64,000 nt of DNA from Gordonia soli NBRC 108243 (GTDB lineage: Bacteria; Actinomycetota; Actinomycetes; Mycobacteriales; Mycobacteriaceae): contig NZ_BANX01000034.1 in NCBI RefSeq assembly GCF_000334455.1, positions 1-64,000 of the forward strand. Direction: 5' to 3'. The position numbers were made by a program, and so were the translations under genes. This document shows, in pieces, positions 43,426-51,919 of this stretch. Each line of letters opens with the position of its first letter. Within the stretch, counting starts at the first letter, position 1. Under the pieces are notes generated by a model. It did no database searches and was not told the DNA's origin. It saw nothing but the letters and a program-made list of their open reading frames with translations.

Positions 43426-45036
43426 ATGACAGACAACGAGGAGACCTACGACGTCATCGTGGTCGGCTCCGGTGGTGGCGGACTGATCGGTGGATACATC
43501 GCCGCATCGCGCGGGCTCCGGACCCTCATCATCGAGAAGACCGACAAGGTCGGGGGAACCACCTCGTACTCCGGTGCGGGGCTGTGGTTCCCGGGCAGCG
43601 CTCCGATCCTACGGGCAGGCATTGCCGAGGACGACCTGGAGGTCGCGCGCGGGTACCTGCGTGCGGCTGTGGGGGATGACTCTCGCGCCGACTTGCAGGA
43701 TGCGTACCTGTCCGCGGCGGGCCGCCTCATCGACGAACTCGAGCGCAATCCTCGGTTCGGCACGTTCTTCCACCAACCGGTGCCCGACTACTACGGCTCT
43801 TTGCCGGGAGCGACCCCGCACGGTCGCACGATCTTTCCACCGCCGGTGACGGTCGCCGAACTGGGGGAGACCGCAGAGCTGGTGCGCCGCTCCATCTACA
43901 CCGAGCGTTATGGCCACACCGAGGACGACGAGCTCGTCGGCGGTCGCGCACTCATCGGCCGCGCTCTCGCGGCGTTCCTGGGAACCGGCAACGGGACCCT
44001 GCTGACCGAGACCGAGTTGACCGATCTCATCGTCGAGAGCGACCGCGTGGTCGGGATCGACACCCGTACTCCGCAGGGCCCGGTGCGCTTCCGGGCAGAG
44101 CGCGGTGTCCTGCTGGCGGCCGGCGGATTCGAGCACAACGCCGAACTCCGGGTGAAGTACGGGGCGATCCCGTCGACCGGTGACTGGTCGGACGGCGTCG
44201 ACTCCAACGTCGGTGACGCGCTGGTGGCCGGAATCGCAGTGGGTGCAGAGACCGAACTCCTCGACGAGGCGTGGTACGTGCCGGGTGTCGTCCAGCCCGA
44301 CGGCAAGCCGATCTTCAACCACGCCACCCGCGGCGGGATCTGGGTCAACGCCGCGGGGGAGCGGTTCACCAACGAGACCGCACCCTACGACCAGGCGGGC
44401 CACGCGATCCGCGACGGTGAACGTGACACCGAGGTCCAGCACGCCCCGACGCACTGGATCTTCGACCAGAAGCAACTGTCTCGAGACGGTTTCGGCGCGA
44501 AGTCGCCGGACACACCGCTCGATCCCGAATGGTTCACCTCGGGGGCGCTGCGTAAGGCCGACACCCTGGAAGAGCTCGCCGAGATCATCGGCGTGCCGGC
44601 CGAGGCGCTGCGCGTATCGGTCGAGAAGTTCAACGGATATGTCGCGACCGGCGTCGACGAGGAGTTCCACCGCGGCGAGAGTGCGTGGGACCAGATGTGC
44701 CAGTTCATCGTCGGCTACCCGGCGCTGCCAGAACAGAACTACATCGTGCCGATCGAGCCGGAGGGGCCGAACCCACTACTGGTGTCCATCGACAGCCCAC
44801 CGTATTACGCGGCCACGCTGCTGTTGTCCGACATCGGGACCAAGGGGGGACTCAAGACCGACGTATCCGCGCGGGTGCTGCGCGCCGACGGCCAACCGAT
44901 CGCGGGTCTGTACGCCACCGGCAACACGATGGCGGCGATGTCCGGCGGCGTGTATCCCGGCGCCGGTACGCCGATCGGATCGGCGCTGGCATTCGCCTAC
45001 CTGGCAGCCCTGGACCTGGCGGAACCGTCTCTGTGA
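43426..45036 (+). CDS. FAD-dependent dehydrogenase, 3-ketosteroid-delta1-dehydrogenase-like
   Basis: A 536-aa FAD protein of the KstD/fumarate-reductase flavoprotein family. It has the dinucleotide motif 'DVIVVGSGGGGLIGGYIA', 'EKTDKVGGTTSYSGAGLWFP', and a C-terminal FAD contact 'YATGNTMAAMSGGVYPGAGT'. KstD enzymes desaturate a ring next to a ketone, as in steroid ring A. Substrate specificity is not readable here; a cyclic ketone or other ring compound is possible. ATG 43426 is six bases after AGGAGG; ATG 43420 is too close to it. A second family member begins at 63735. Confidence 0.88.
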   Translation: MTDNEETYDVIVVGSGGGGLIGGYIAASRGLRTLIIEKTDKVGGTTSYSGAGLWFPGSAPILRAGIAEDDLEVARGYLRAAVGDDSRADLQDAYLSAAGRLIDELERNPRFGTFFHQPVPDYYGSLPGATPHGRTIFPPPVTVAELGETAELVRRSIYTERYGHTEDDELVGGRALIGRALAAFLGTGNGTLLTETELTDLIVESDRVVGIDTRTPQGPVRFRAERGVLLAAGGFEHNAELRVKYGAIPSTGDWSDGVDSNVGDALVAGIAVGAETELLDEAWYVPGVVQPDGKPIFNHATRGGIWVNAAGERFTNETAPYDQAGHAIRDGERDTEVQHAPTHWIFDQKQLSRDGFGAKSPDTPLDPEWFTSGALRKADTLEELAEIIGVPAEALRVSVEKFNGYVATGVDEEFHRGESAWDQMCQFIVGYPALPEQNYIVPIEPEGPNPLLVSIDSPPYYAATLLLSDIGTKGGLKTDVSARVLRADGQPIAGLYATGNTMAAMSGGVYPGAGTPIGSALAFAYLAALDLAEPSL

Positions 45037-45073
45037 TTCATCGCCACTGACGCGCGGTGGGCCACCGACAGCG

Positions 45074-45103
45074 AGGGCCACGGTCGACTTCGACCGTGGC
45101 CCT
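45074..45103. terminator. Strong hairpin between convergent genes
   Basis: AGGGCCACGGTCG (45074-45086) pairs perfectly over 13 bp with CGACCGTGGCCCT (45091-45103), with loop ACTT. It lies 37 bp after the KstD-like stop and 83 bp from the end of the convergent lipase gene. It is a good factor-independent-type stem for both directions. Confidence 0.85.
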
Positions 45104-45186
45104 TCGTCGTATCGGGTCCGCCGATCCGAGCGCCGATCCGGCCCCCGCGCATCACCGATCCCCTCGAAATCAGGCCCCGCCGCGGA

Positions 45187-46554
45187 TCAGTTGAACCTGC
45201 AGGCCGATATCGGCTTGTCGTTCAGACGGTCGGTGAGGTAAGAGATGACGCTGTCGGGCTTGTAGGCGTCGATGATCTCGGGGCCGAAATGCCCGGGAAT
45301 CGTTGTGCCGGGCAGGATCGGAGGGAGTTCGTTGGTGCGGAAGTCGACTGTGGCCCCTTTGGCGCACCAGTCGAGAGCGAGCTGACGAGCCTGGCCATGG
45401 GGGACGGTGTCGTCGTTGCGGCCGCTGGTGATCAGTACGGGGGTCGTGGGTTTCACGGTGCCGATGCGCTGTTGGCTGAGCACGCGTAGCGCCGTCGGTT
45501 CCGACCGCAGATGATCGAGCAACGGTTTCCCGTCAGTGGTCAGCGTGGTGGTCTTCAGGAACGGCTGTTTGACGATCACGTCGCCGATGCATTCTGAACT
45601 GAGTGTTCTGAGCATGCGCTTTCCGGACGGTGATGCGACCCGGTCGATCGATGAGTTCAGCTCCGGGTAGCGCGCGGCCAATCCGTTGATGGCGAAACCG
45701 ATCGCGCCTCCGATCAGTGCGCCGTCGATTCGCGCGAGCACCCTTTCCAGGTCGGCGGTCGGGCCACCGGCCCAGGTGCCCTTGAGGTTCAGTTCCGGCG
45801 CGTAGCTCGACTGCAGCTCCGCTGCAGCCGCGGTCGCGCCGCCGCCCTGGGAGTACCCCCAGAAGACCAGCGGTGTGCTCGGTCCGCTGCCGGCGAGATC
45901 GTTCGCCGCGCGCGCGGCATCGAGCACGCCGTGTGCACTCTCGATCCGATTGACATAGGTGTGGATGCCAGGGGTGCCGAGGCCGATGTGGTCGGTCACG
46001 AAGACCCGGGCCCCCAACAGGTTCCATGCGGCGGCCGAGGGAGCTTCTTGGTTGGCCGAGAGCGACAGCGTTGCCGGGTCGACGGTTATGCCGCTGGTGA
46101 ACGCCACCGAGGTGGCGCACTGATCGCCCTGTCCCATGGTGCCGGGCGCGATGACGACAGTCGGTCGGGGGCCTTTGCCTCGCCATGGAGCTGCGGAGTC
46201 GATGAACACACCCGATACCGCTACCGGGCTGCCCTCTTGTGTACGTGATGTGTAGAGCACCTTCTCGGCCGGCAGCGGCCAGCCCTCGCGTGCGGGTGCG
46301 GCAGTGAACACCGACGTCCGCTCGGTTCGTATCACGGCACCTCGCTGTGCGGGGAACGACGATGGTGGGTTGTAGAAGGGGCTCACCGGCCGCGAGGTGT
46401 CGACGGGTGCTGCCGGAGTCGGCGCCCCGTGTGCGATCGTGTTGTCGAAGACCGCCGGTGTCACCGCCACGATCGCGACGGCGAGCACGGTTGCCAGCGT
46501 CCGGCGCAGTTTCGGTCTGCGCTGTCGGCTGACGGCGTCCACGGAATTCGGCAT
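45187..46554 (-). CDS. Secreted lipase/esterase (secretory triacylglycerol lipase family)
   Basis: A 455-aa exported alpha/beta-hydrolase. The N-terminus has a basic stretch ('RQRRPKLRR'), a hydrophobic core ('TLATVLAVAIVAVTPAVF') and an Ala-x-Ala-like site near residue 43 ('IAHGAPT'). The nucleophile is Ser in 'WGYSQGGGATAAAAE', the acid lies in 'TSGRNDDTVPHGQA', and the His is in 'TTIPGHFGPEIID'. The family hydrolyses triglycerides and other esters outside the cell. In this setting it may release the pathway substrate from an ester. ATG 46554 is the first Met of the signal sequence. It is the only clearly exported enzyme in the window. Confidence 0.9.
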   Translation of the reverse strand: MPNSVDAVSRQRRPKLRRTLATVLAVAIVAVTPAVFDNTIAHGAPTPAAPVDTSRPVSPFYNPPSSFPAQRGAVIRTERTSVFTAAPAREGWPLPAEKVLYTSRTQEGSPVAVSGVFIDSAAPWRGKGPRPTVVIAPGTMGQGDQCATSVAFTSGITVDPATLSLSANQEAPSAAAWNLLGARVFVTDHIGLGTPGIHTYVNRIESAHGVLDAARAANDLAGSGPSTPLVFWGYSQGGGATAAAAELQSSYAPELNLKGTWAGGPTADLERVLARIDGALIGGAIGFAINGLAARYPELNSSIDRVASPSGKRMLRTLSSECIGDVIVKQPFLKTTTLTTDGKPLLDHLRSEPTALRVLSQQRIGTVKPTTPVLITSGRNDDTVPHGQARQLALDWCAKGATVDFRTNELPPILPGTTIPGHFGPEIIDAYKPDSVISYLTDRLNDKPISACRFN

Positions 46555-46904
46555 TGCATCCCCCTGAGTGAGTCGGCGCAGTGATGGCGGCGCGTTGTGT
46601 GGATCACCGAACAGAAATCTGTGTGCCCACGGAGTCCGCGCACCACGGAGCCGGACCGGGTGAACGCCGGCCTGGTCGGACCGGGAGCAGGACACCTCGC
46701 AGGCACCGCTGTTTCATTGGTGCTGCGGACCTGTCCAGAACCCGTGGGCCGAAAGCTCGAACGCGGGTGACAGATGGGTCTCGTCATCGCATCGAAGTGG
46801 CAGCCCTCACAAACTAGACACTTGGTTCCATATCTGTCAAATACGAGCCGTGGCTGGACGTCATCAGCACCTGGGGAACCCGCGAGCTCGTTGTCAGCAA
46901 GGAG
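46555..46904. other. Intergenic region, 350 bp, upstream of the lipase gene
   Basis: Same-direction gap between the phosphotransferase-like gene (ends 46905) and the lipase (starts 46554). It should hold the lipase promoter. AT-richer sequence lies near 46805-46850 (CACAAACTAGACACTTGG). I see no strong palindrome, no copy of the recurrent motifs and no gene. Confidence 0.4.
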
Positions 46905-47975
46905 TCACCGGAGCGCGACCAGGGACGACTCGGTGTCGAGATCGTCGAATGCCGCCGCATATCGCTCGGCGAGCGCAAGCGCGATGTCCGGGCGTTGCCA
47001 GAGATCGCCGGCGCTCAGCGTCGCCAGCCAGAGAGTGAGTCCGTGAGCAGGCGATGCCCGGTAGCGCAACCAGAAGTCGTCCGTGGCCGGCAGCTCGTGC
47101 GCGGGCAACTCGAGAGCGGAGAGGTACTCGCTGAGCAGGTCCGCCTCGTGCTCGCGCCGATCCTCGATGGTGAGCGATCCCTGCAGGAAGTACCCGACGT
47201 CGAGCGACCAGTTACCTCGTCGCGCCACCTGCCAGTCGAGGAATCCCACGGTCCCATCGGGCAGGACGTATGTGTTTCCGATGTGTGGATCTCCGTGCAG
47301 CAGTGTTTGATCCGATGACGTGAGGGTGCGGATGAAAGGCTTCCAGATCCTTTCGAGCAGGTCGGTGATGGTCAGATCGGCCACCGACTCGGGTGCGGAC
47401 GGGCCGAGTCGTCGGAGAGCCTCGGGCAGCGGGGCGATCTCCATCCCGTCCCACGCGCGGAAGGGTTCCAGCCAGGCGAGCGATGGAACTTTCTCGCTGC
47501 GGTGGTTCCAGAACTCGCCATGCAGCTTGGCCAGTCCACGCAGGCCCGTCGCGACCTGGTCGGCCGTGAGCGGCCGGGTCGCATCGCGCGGGTCGGCGCC
47601 CCGCTGGGTGATGTCCTCCATCACCACGACGAAGTCGTAGGTCGCCTCGTCGGCTATAGCTGCGTGAACTCGCGGATGTTCCAGCGGGAGTGACACCCCG
47701 CTGTTGAACAGGTTCGGCTCGTGGAAGATGCCACTGGTCAGCTTGAGCAGCTCCTTGTGATCGGGGTCGGTTGCCTTCACGAAGACCGAAGACGGCCCCG
47801 AACCGGAGGAATACTCGAGTCTCAACCGAACTCGGCGGTTGGTCCCATCGTCGCGCGTCGTGACCGCCACATCGCTGACCTGTGCAGAGGGGAAGTCCCG
47901 AGCCAGCACCTCGGTCATCCACTGCGGCGAGATCCGGTTCAGGTCAGTAGGTATCGGCAACTCGGGAGTTTTCAC
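46905..47975 (-). CDS. Aminoglycoside-phosphotransferase-like (APH) family protein
   Basis: A 356-aa kinase-fold protein. The catalytic loop 'TLLHGDPHIGNTYVL' and metal-binding 'VGFLDWQVARRGNWSLDVGY' are intact. The N-terminal lobe carries a plausible lysine in 'SSVFVKATDPDHKEL'. Such APH-like proteins are common beside acyl-CoA dehydrogenases and steroid genes in Actinobacteria (FadE36-associated type), where they are thought to phosphorylate hydroxylated small molecules; antibiotic resistance is unlikely from context. The start is GTG 47975. It follows the membrane protein gene at 48216 by 240 bp in the same direction. Confidence 0.87.
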   Translation of the reverse strand: MKTPELPIPTDLNRISPQWMTEVLARDFPSAQVSDVAVTTRDDGTNRRVRLRLEYSSGSGPSSVFVKATDPDHKELLKLTSGIFHEPNLFNSGVSLPLEHPRVHAAIADEATYDFVVVMEDITQRGADPRDATRPLTADQVATGLRGLAKLHGEFWNHRSEKVPSLAWLEPFRAWDGMEIAPLPEALRRLGPSAPESVADLTITDLLERIWKPFIRTLTSSDQTLLHGDPHIGNTYVLPDGTVGFLDWQVARRGNWSLDVGYFLQGSLTIEDRREHEADLLSEYLSALELPAHELPATDDFWLRYRASPAHGLTLWLATLSAGDLWQRPDIALALAERYAAAFDDLDTESSLVALR

Positions 47976-48215
47976 AGTTCACCTTGTCTGGTCGGGCTGA
48001 TGCTCCGCCTACACGCTATGAACCGGGGGTCGTGGTCGCAGTGGACCGTCCGACAGACCGGGACACGCGACGGTGGCGATGGCACCACCCCGGAGATCGA
48101 ACAGCATCCAGGTGGCGTTGTAGACCAGCGCATCGAATCTGACAAGCACATCGGGTACGAGAGCGCCGTCGGCCGACGCGGGTGCGTGGGCCGACGGCGT
48201 CGGAGGATCGACGGA

Positions 48216-48974
48216 TCAGATGAAGATCGGCACCTGCTCGCGATCGGCCTCGGCCTGTTCCGAGTCGACCGCCTTGAGCAAGAGGATCGGTGTGGCCACC
48301 TTCCAGACGAGGTAGGCCAGGCACGGAATCCAGAAGGCGAACAATCCATTCCACGCGAGCGGCCCGGAAGTGAACACGTAGATGAAGGCGCCGGGTGCGA
48401 GCACCACGGCCATGATGAAGTTCAGGTAGCCGAACCATCGAGGGAAGATCGGCTTCGCCCGCTTGTCGATCAGCACGGCGATTCCCAGCACGATGCACTG
48501 CAGGCAGAAGATGAAAGCGAATCCGACGTACGCGAAGTAGAAGAGGTCGCTCATCAGCTGCAGCAGTTCCGGTGCCCGCTCCTCGGCGCGGTATGCCGCC
48601 GCCGAGATGATGAACATGGGGTAGAAGAAGCCGATGGGTGCAACCACCCCGGTCAGGACCTGGGTCATGGTCAGGACGCCCCAGCCGCGTTCGATCCGAC
48701 GCATCTGCCAACTGGTCGTCACTACGAAGAAGTACTCCAACGGGATGATGAACGAGCAGATCACGGTCGTCCAGAGGATTCCGGATCGGTTGTCCACCAA
48801 CCACTCCTTCACCTCGATCGCCGACCACTCGGGATCGATGGGCGGCTGCACCTTCGACAATGTGAAGAAGCAGACGCCGACGACGGCCATGACGAGAAAA
48901 CCCGACCACGCCGACAACCGTTGGAACTTGTACAGATAGGACCTGTCCGGGCCCACGTCATTGGTGATGCTCAC
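48216..48974 (-). CDS. Multi-pass membrane protein of unknown function
   Basis: A 252-aa protein with about seven hydrophobic segments ('FLVMAVVGVCFFTL', 'ILWTTVICSFIIPLEYFFVV', 'VLTGVVAPIGFFYPMFIISA', 'YFAYVGFAFIFCLQCIVLGI', 'FIMAVVLAPGAFIYVF', 'GLFAFWIPCLAYLVWKV'). It ends in a short charged tail. No family was recognised; related proteins seem to occur in actinobacterial terpenoid/steroid loci, but I cannot confirm this. GTG 48974 was chosen from AAGGAG upstream. It is divergent from the extradiol dioxygenase gene and may be a transporter or an accessory to a membrane enzyme. Confidence 0.75.
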   Translation of the reverse strand: MSITNDVGPDRSYLYKFQRLSAWSGFLVMAVVGVCFFTLSKVQPPIDPEWSAIEVKEWLVDNRSGILWTTVICSFIIPLEYFFVVTTSWQMRRIERGWGVLTMTQVLTGVVAPIGFFYPMFIISAAAYRAEERAPELLQLMSDLFYFAYVGFAFIFCLQCIVLGIAVLIDKRAKPIFPRWFGYLNFIMAVVLAPGAFIYVFTSGPLAWNGLFAFWIPCLAYLVWKVATPILLLKAVDSEQAEADREQVPIFI

Positions 48975-49266
48975 TGCACCGATCTCCTTTGCTGGGACCG
49001 GTCCCGTCGCGTCGGAACCGGACCGACGACCGTCGGACGACCACAGTGTGATCAGCGGCATGTTCGGTCCCGGGGGTTCATTCCGTTCACCGGGACACCC
49101 CGAGAATTGCGTCGCGCGACAGTGAGCAGAGTCGCCCTCAAGGCATCTCCCGGCGATGTCGGGCAGGGCTCCCGGTGAGCGAGACCGTTGCTGATGCAAC
49201 GGAATCCCTGACCCTAGGCTCCTGCGCAAGGCGCCTTGTCAGACCCGTCGTGAAGGAGACCCGACC
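48975..49266. promoter_or_regulatory. Divergent promoter region with a perfect inverted repeat (49185-49202)
   Basis: 292 bp between the membrane protein gene and the dioxygenase gene. CCGTTGC (49185-49191) and GCAACGG (49196-49202) form perfect 7-bp arms around TGAT, 65 bp upstream of the dioxygenase start. The size and symmetry suit an IclR- or other dimer-type regulator, and both IclR genes in the window are candidates. Confidence 0.5.
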
Positions 49267-50292
49267 ATGACCGCAGCACCGACCGCTCGTCCGACGCTCG
49301 CCCATTGCGGCGCGATCGCGCTGGGCACCCCGAAGCTGGAGACCTCGCTGACGTTCTTCCGCGACGTGTTGGGCATGGAGGAGGTCGAGCGTATCGGCGA
49401 CACCGTCTACCTGCGCGGCTACCAAGAGCTCAAGCATCATTCGCTGGTCCTGTTCCAGAACGACGAGGCGACAGTCGACTCCTACAGCTTCCGCGTCTCA
49501 CGCCCCGAGGATCTCGACCTGTTCTACGACGAGTTGTCCCGCCAGGGCGTGGATGTGGCCGAGTTGCCGGCCGGTCACCAGGCAGGTCGTGGTGCGGCGG
49601 TGCGATTCGTGGTCCCGCACGCCGGCCACGCCTTCGAGCTGTACTACGACATCGACGCGCCCGAGGCCCCCGCCGAGATCAGTTCGAGGCTGAAGAGCAA
49701 TTCCTCACGGCGACGCGGACTCGGTGTGCGACGGCTCGACCACTACAACATCCAGGCGGCCGCGGAGAACGTCGGACAAGCCGAGCAGTGGTTGCAGGAC
49801 ACTCTGGGATTCAAGCGCCGTGAATATGTGTACGTGCCGGACAACGACTTCCTCATCGCGTCCTGGACATCGGTGACCTCGCAGGTCCACGACCTCGCGA
49901 TTGCGATGAGTCTCACCAACGAGGACGCTCAGCTCCATCATGTCGCCTTCAACATCGAGAACCACAGCGACCTCCTGGTCGCTGCGGACACCCTGCGGGA
50001 TCTCGACGTCACATTCCACTGCGGGCCGGGCAAACACGGTATCGGACAGGCGATGTACCTCTACCTCGAGGAGCCCGGCTCAGGGCACCGGATCGAGCTC
50101 TACTCCGGCAGTTACCACATCTTCGACCCGGACTGGGAAGCACTCGGCTGGACGCCTGCGGAGCCCGACGGGATGACGTGGTTCGGGCAGGAGCTCGATG
50201 TCACGCAGGACGGCTCGATGGCTTCGTCGACGAACTCGGTGTCGTCGGTGAAATCGCTTCTCGGACAGCAGGCGACGGGCGCTTCGGTCTGA
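49267..50292 (+). CDS. Type I extradiol ring-cleavage dioxygenase (catechol 2,3-dioxygenase family)
   Basis: A 341-aa two-domain vicinal-oxygen-chelate enzyme that opens a catechol next to the two hydroxyls with Fe(II) and O2. Metal ligands are His159 ('RRLDHYNIQ'), a His in 'QLHHVAFNI' (224/225) and Glu277 ('HRIELYSG'). 'FHCGPGKHGIG' supplies the conserved catalytic His. The length, with a C-terminal extension past 'YSGSYHIFDPDWEALGW', exceeds the usual 290-315. It would act on the catechol formed by the HsaA/B-like pair. GAAGGAGA precedes ATG 49267. It is the first gene of a three-gene oxygenase group and is followed by a strong hairpin. Confidence 0.93.
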   Translation: MTAAPTARPTLAHCGAIALGTPKLETSLTFFRDVLGMEEVERIGDTVYLRGYQELKHHSLVLFQNDEATVDSYSFRVSRPEDLDLFYDELSRQGVDVAELPAGHQAGRGAAVRFVVPHAGHAFELYYDIDAPEAPAEISSRLKSNSSRRRGLGVRRLDHYNIQAAAENVGQAEQWLQDTLGFKRREYVYVPDNDFLIASWTSVTSQVHDLAIAMSLTNEDAQLHHVAFNIENHSDLLVAADTLRDLDVTFHCGPGKHGIGQAMYLYLEEPGSGHRIELYSGSYHIFDPDWEALGWTPAEPDGMTWFGQELDVTQDGSMASSTNSVSSVKSLLGQQATGASV

Positions 50293-50313
50293 GCTCACGC
50301 GGCACCCAGAGTC

Positions 50314-50351
50314 GACCCCGACCGACCGGGATCTCCCGGTCGGTCGGGGTC
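50314..50351 (+). terminator. Strong hairpin after the dioxygenase gene
   Basis: GACCCCGACCGACCGGG (50314-50330) pairs perfectly over 17 bp with CCCGGTCGGTCGGGGTC (50335-50351) with loop ATCT, 22 bp after the stop codon and followed by TTCTC. It should end or strongly attenuate the dioxygenase transcript, so the next gene at 50532 probably has its own promoter. Confidence 0.88.
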
Positions 50352-50531
50352 TTCTCGTCGGCGCCGATGACGTCGACTGTCGTTGATCTAGTGCAGCTTT
50401 CGGGGTCTCATCCAGCGGGACCCCACCTCCTCGGCCGTCAGGTCGCTCGTACGCTTGGCGAAGGCCTGTCATCAACCGCAATCATCCGACCCCGTGGGCA
50501 GAACCGGACGGATTCCGAAGACGGAGAGCAG

Positions 50532-51842
50532 ATGTCGCAGAATCGCTACCTTCACCTGAACCTCGTGGGCAACGAGATCAACCATCATCAGGGCGCGCCT
50601 GCCTACGAGCGGGATCACGGTGGTGGGCCGGAGCGGCGAAACGCCTATCTGCCGATCTCGGAGATGGGCAAGCTGGCCGAGGAGGGCCTGTTCACCGCGA
50701 TGTTCCTCGGGGACATCGCAGGCACTGCGGGCTCGCCGGCCTTCGACGGGGGGCCGCCGGAACCGATCACCGCCTTCGCCGCGCTCGCCCGGGACACCGA
50801 GTACCTGGGTTTGATCGCCACGGCCTCGACGTCGTTCTACGACCCGTACAACCTCGCGCGCCTGCTCGGGTCGCTCGACCAGCTCTCTGATGGTCGCGCC
50901 GGTTTCAACGCGGTCACCAGCGTCAGTGAGGAGTGGGCGCTGAACTACAGCAAGGAGGGTCACCCGGATCGTAAGACCCGCTATCAGATCGCGGACGAGT
51001 TCCTCGATGTGGTGACCGGCCTGTGGGAGAACCGATCCCTGCGATACGACGCCGACGGTATCCGTCGCTTCTATGCCGATCCGATCAACCATCAGGGCAA
51101 ACACTTCCAGGTACTCGGACCGCTGAACGTCGCGCCGAGCCCGCAGGGAAGGCCGCTGATCGCCCAGGCGGGTGGATCGGGGCCGGGTATCCGGGTCGCG
51201 GCCAAACACGCCGAGATGGTCTTCACCAACGCCAACACGCCGCAACAGGCCAGAGAGTATCGGGCCCAGCTCGATGAGGCGCTCGTGGAGGCCGGGCGAC
51301 CGGCGGGAACCGTCCCGGCCATTCCCGGCCTCATCCCGTACCTGGGCCGCACGACCGCCGAGGCCGAGGAGAGGCAACGAGCGCTCGACGATCACGTCGA
51401 CTACGAGCTGTACGCGCCCTTCGCGTTGATCCAGTTCGGCCTCGAATACACCTTCGACAGCATCGACGATCCTTTCCCGCTCGATCAACTGCCCAAGCCC
51501 GAGGACGTGCAGGACACGATCAAGAGCACGTACGGAAACTATGTCGGTCTCTACACCTGGATCAGCGACAACCCGGGCGTGACCGTCCGCGACGTCACCG
51601 CACACTCGCTGGCTCGCGGCGGCGCACAGCACCGCAAGTTCGTCGGCTCCTACGACGACTTCGTGGCCGATCTGGCGACCTGGCACGAGGAGGGCACCGT
51701 GGGCGGGTTCAACCTGATGTTCCCGACCGGTGTGATCGGCATCCGCGACTTCGTGGAGGAGGTCGTACCCCGTCTCATCGACCGTGGGATCTACCGCGGT
51801 TCGCCCGATTCGCGGCCGCTGCGCGAACGCTTCCGCGACTGA
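50532..51842 (+). CDS. LLM-class flavin-dependent monooxygenase (NtaA/SnaA/DszA type)
   Basis: A 436-aa reduced-flavin-dependent monooxygenase of the luciferase-like superfamily. 'LISEM'-like opening aside, the recognisable parts are 'EEGLFTAMFLGDIAGTAG', 'LDQLSDGRAGFNAVTSVSEE', 'ALNYSKEGHPDRKTRYQIAD' and 'PQGRPLIAQAGGSGPGIRVA', all typical of the DszA/NtaA branch. These enzymes need FMNH2 from a reductase; the HsaB-like protein at 38357 is the only flavin reductase in view. Reactions include Baeyer-Villiger oxidation and oxidative C-N, C-S or C-O cleavage. ATG 50532 is the start that matches the family N-terminus. It lies 77 bp before the FAD monooxygenase gene. Confidence 0.9.
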   Translation: MSQNRYLHLNLVGNEINHHQGAPAYERDHGGGPERRNAYLPISEMGKLAEEGLFTAMFLGDIAGTAGSPAFDGGPPEPITAFAALARDTEYLGLIATASTSFYDPYNLARLLGSLDQLSDGRAGFNAVTSVSEEWALNYSKEGHPDRKTRYQIADEFLDVVTGLWENRSLRYDADGIRRFYADPINHQGKHFQVLGPLNVAPSPQGRPLIAQAGGSGPGIRVAAKHAEMVFTNANTPQQAREYRAQLDEALVEAGRPAGTVPAIPGLIPYLGRTTAEAEERQRALDDHVDYELYAPFALIQFGLEYTFDSIDDPFPLDQLPKPEDVQDTIKSTYGNYVGLYTWISDNPGVTVRDVTAHSLARGGAQHRKFVGSYDDFVADLATWHEEGTVGGFNLMFPTGVIGIRDFVEEVVPRLIDRGIYRGSPDSRPLRERFRD

Positions 51843-51919
51843 ATCGACCAGGGACCCGAAAACTGCAGTCGGCGACAGTCGTCGGCCGTCGCACCCACCT
51901 CAGGAGAAGTGAGCACGAG

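Noticed and set aside
46905..47975. Aminoglycoside-resistance gene
   Set aside because: The fold matches, but this APH subgroup and its catabolic surroundings point to a small-molecule kinase of metabolism.
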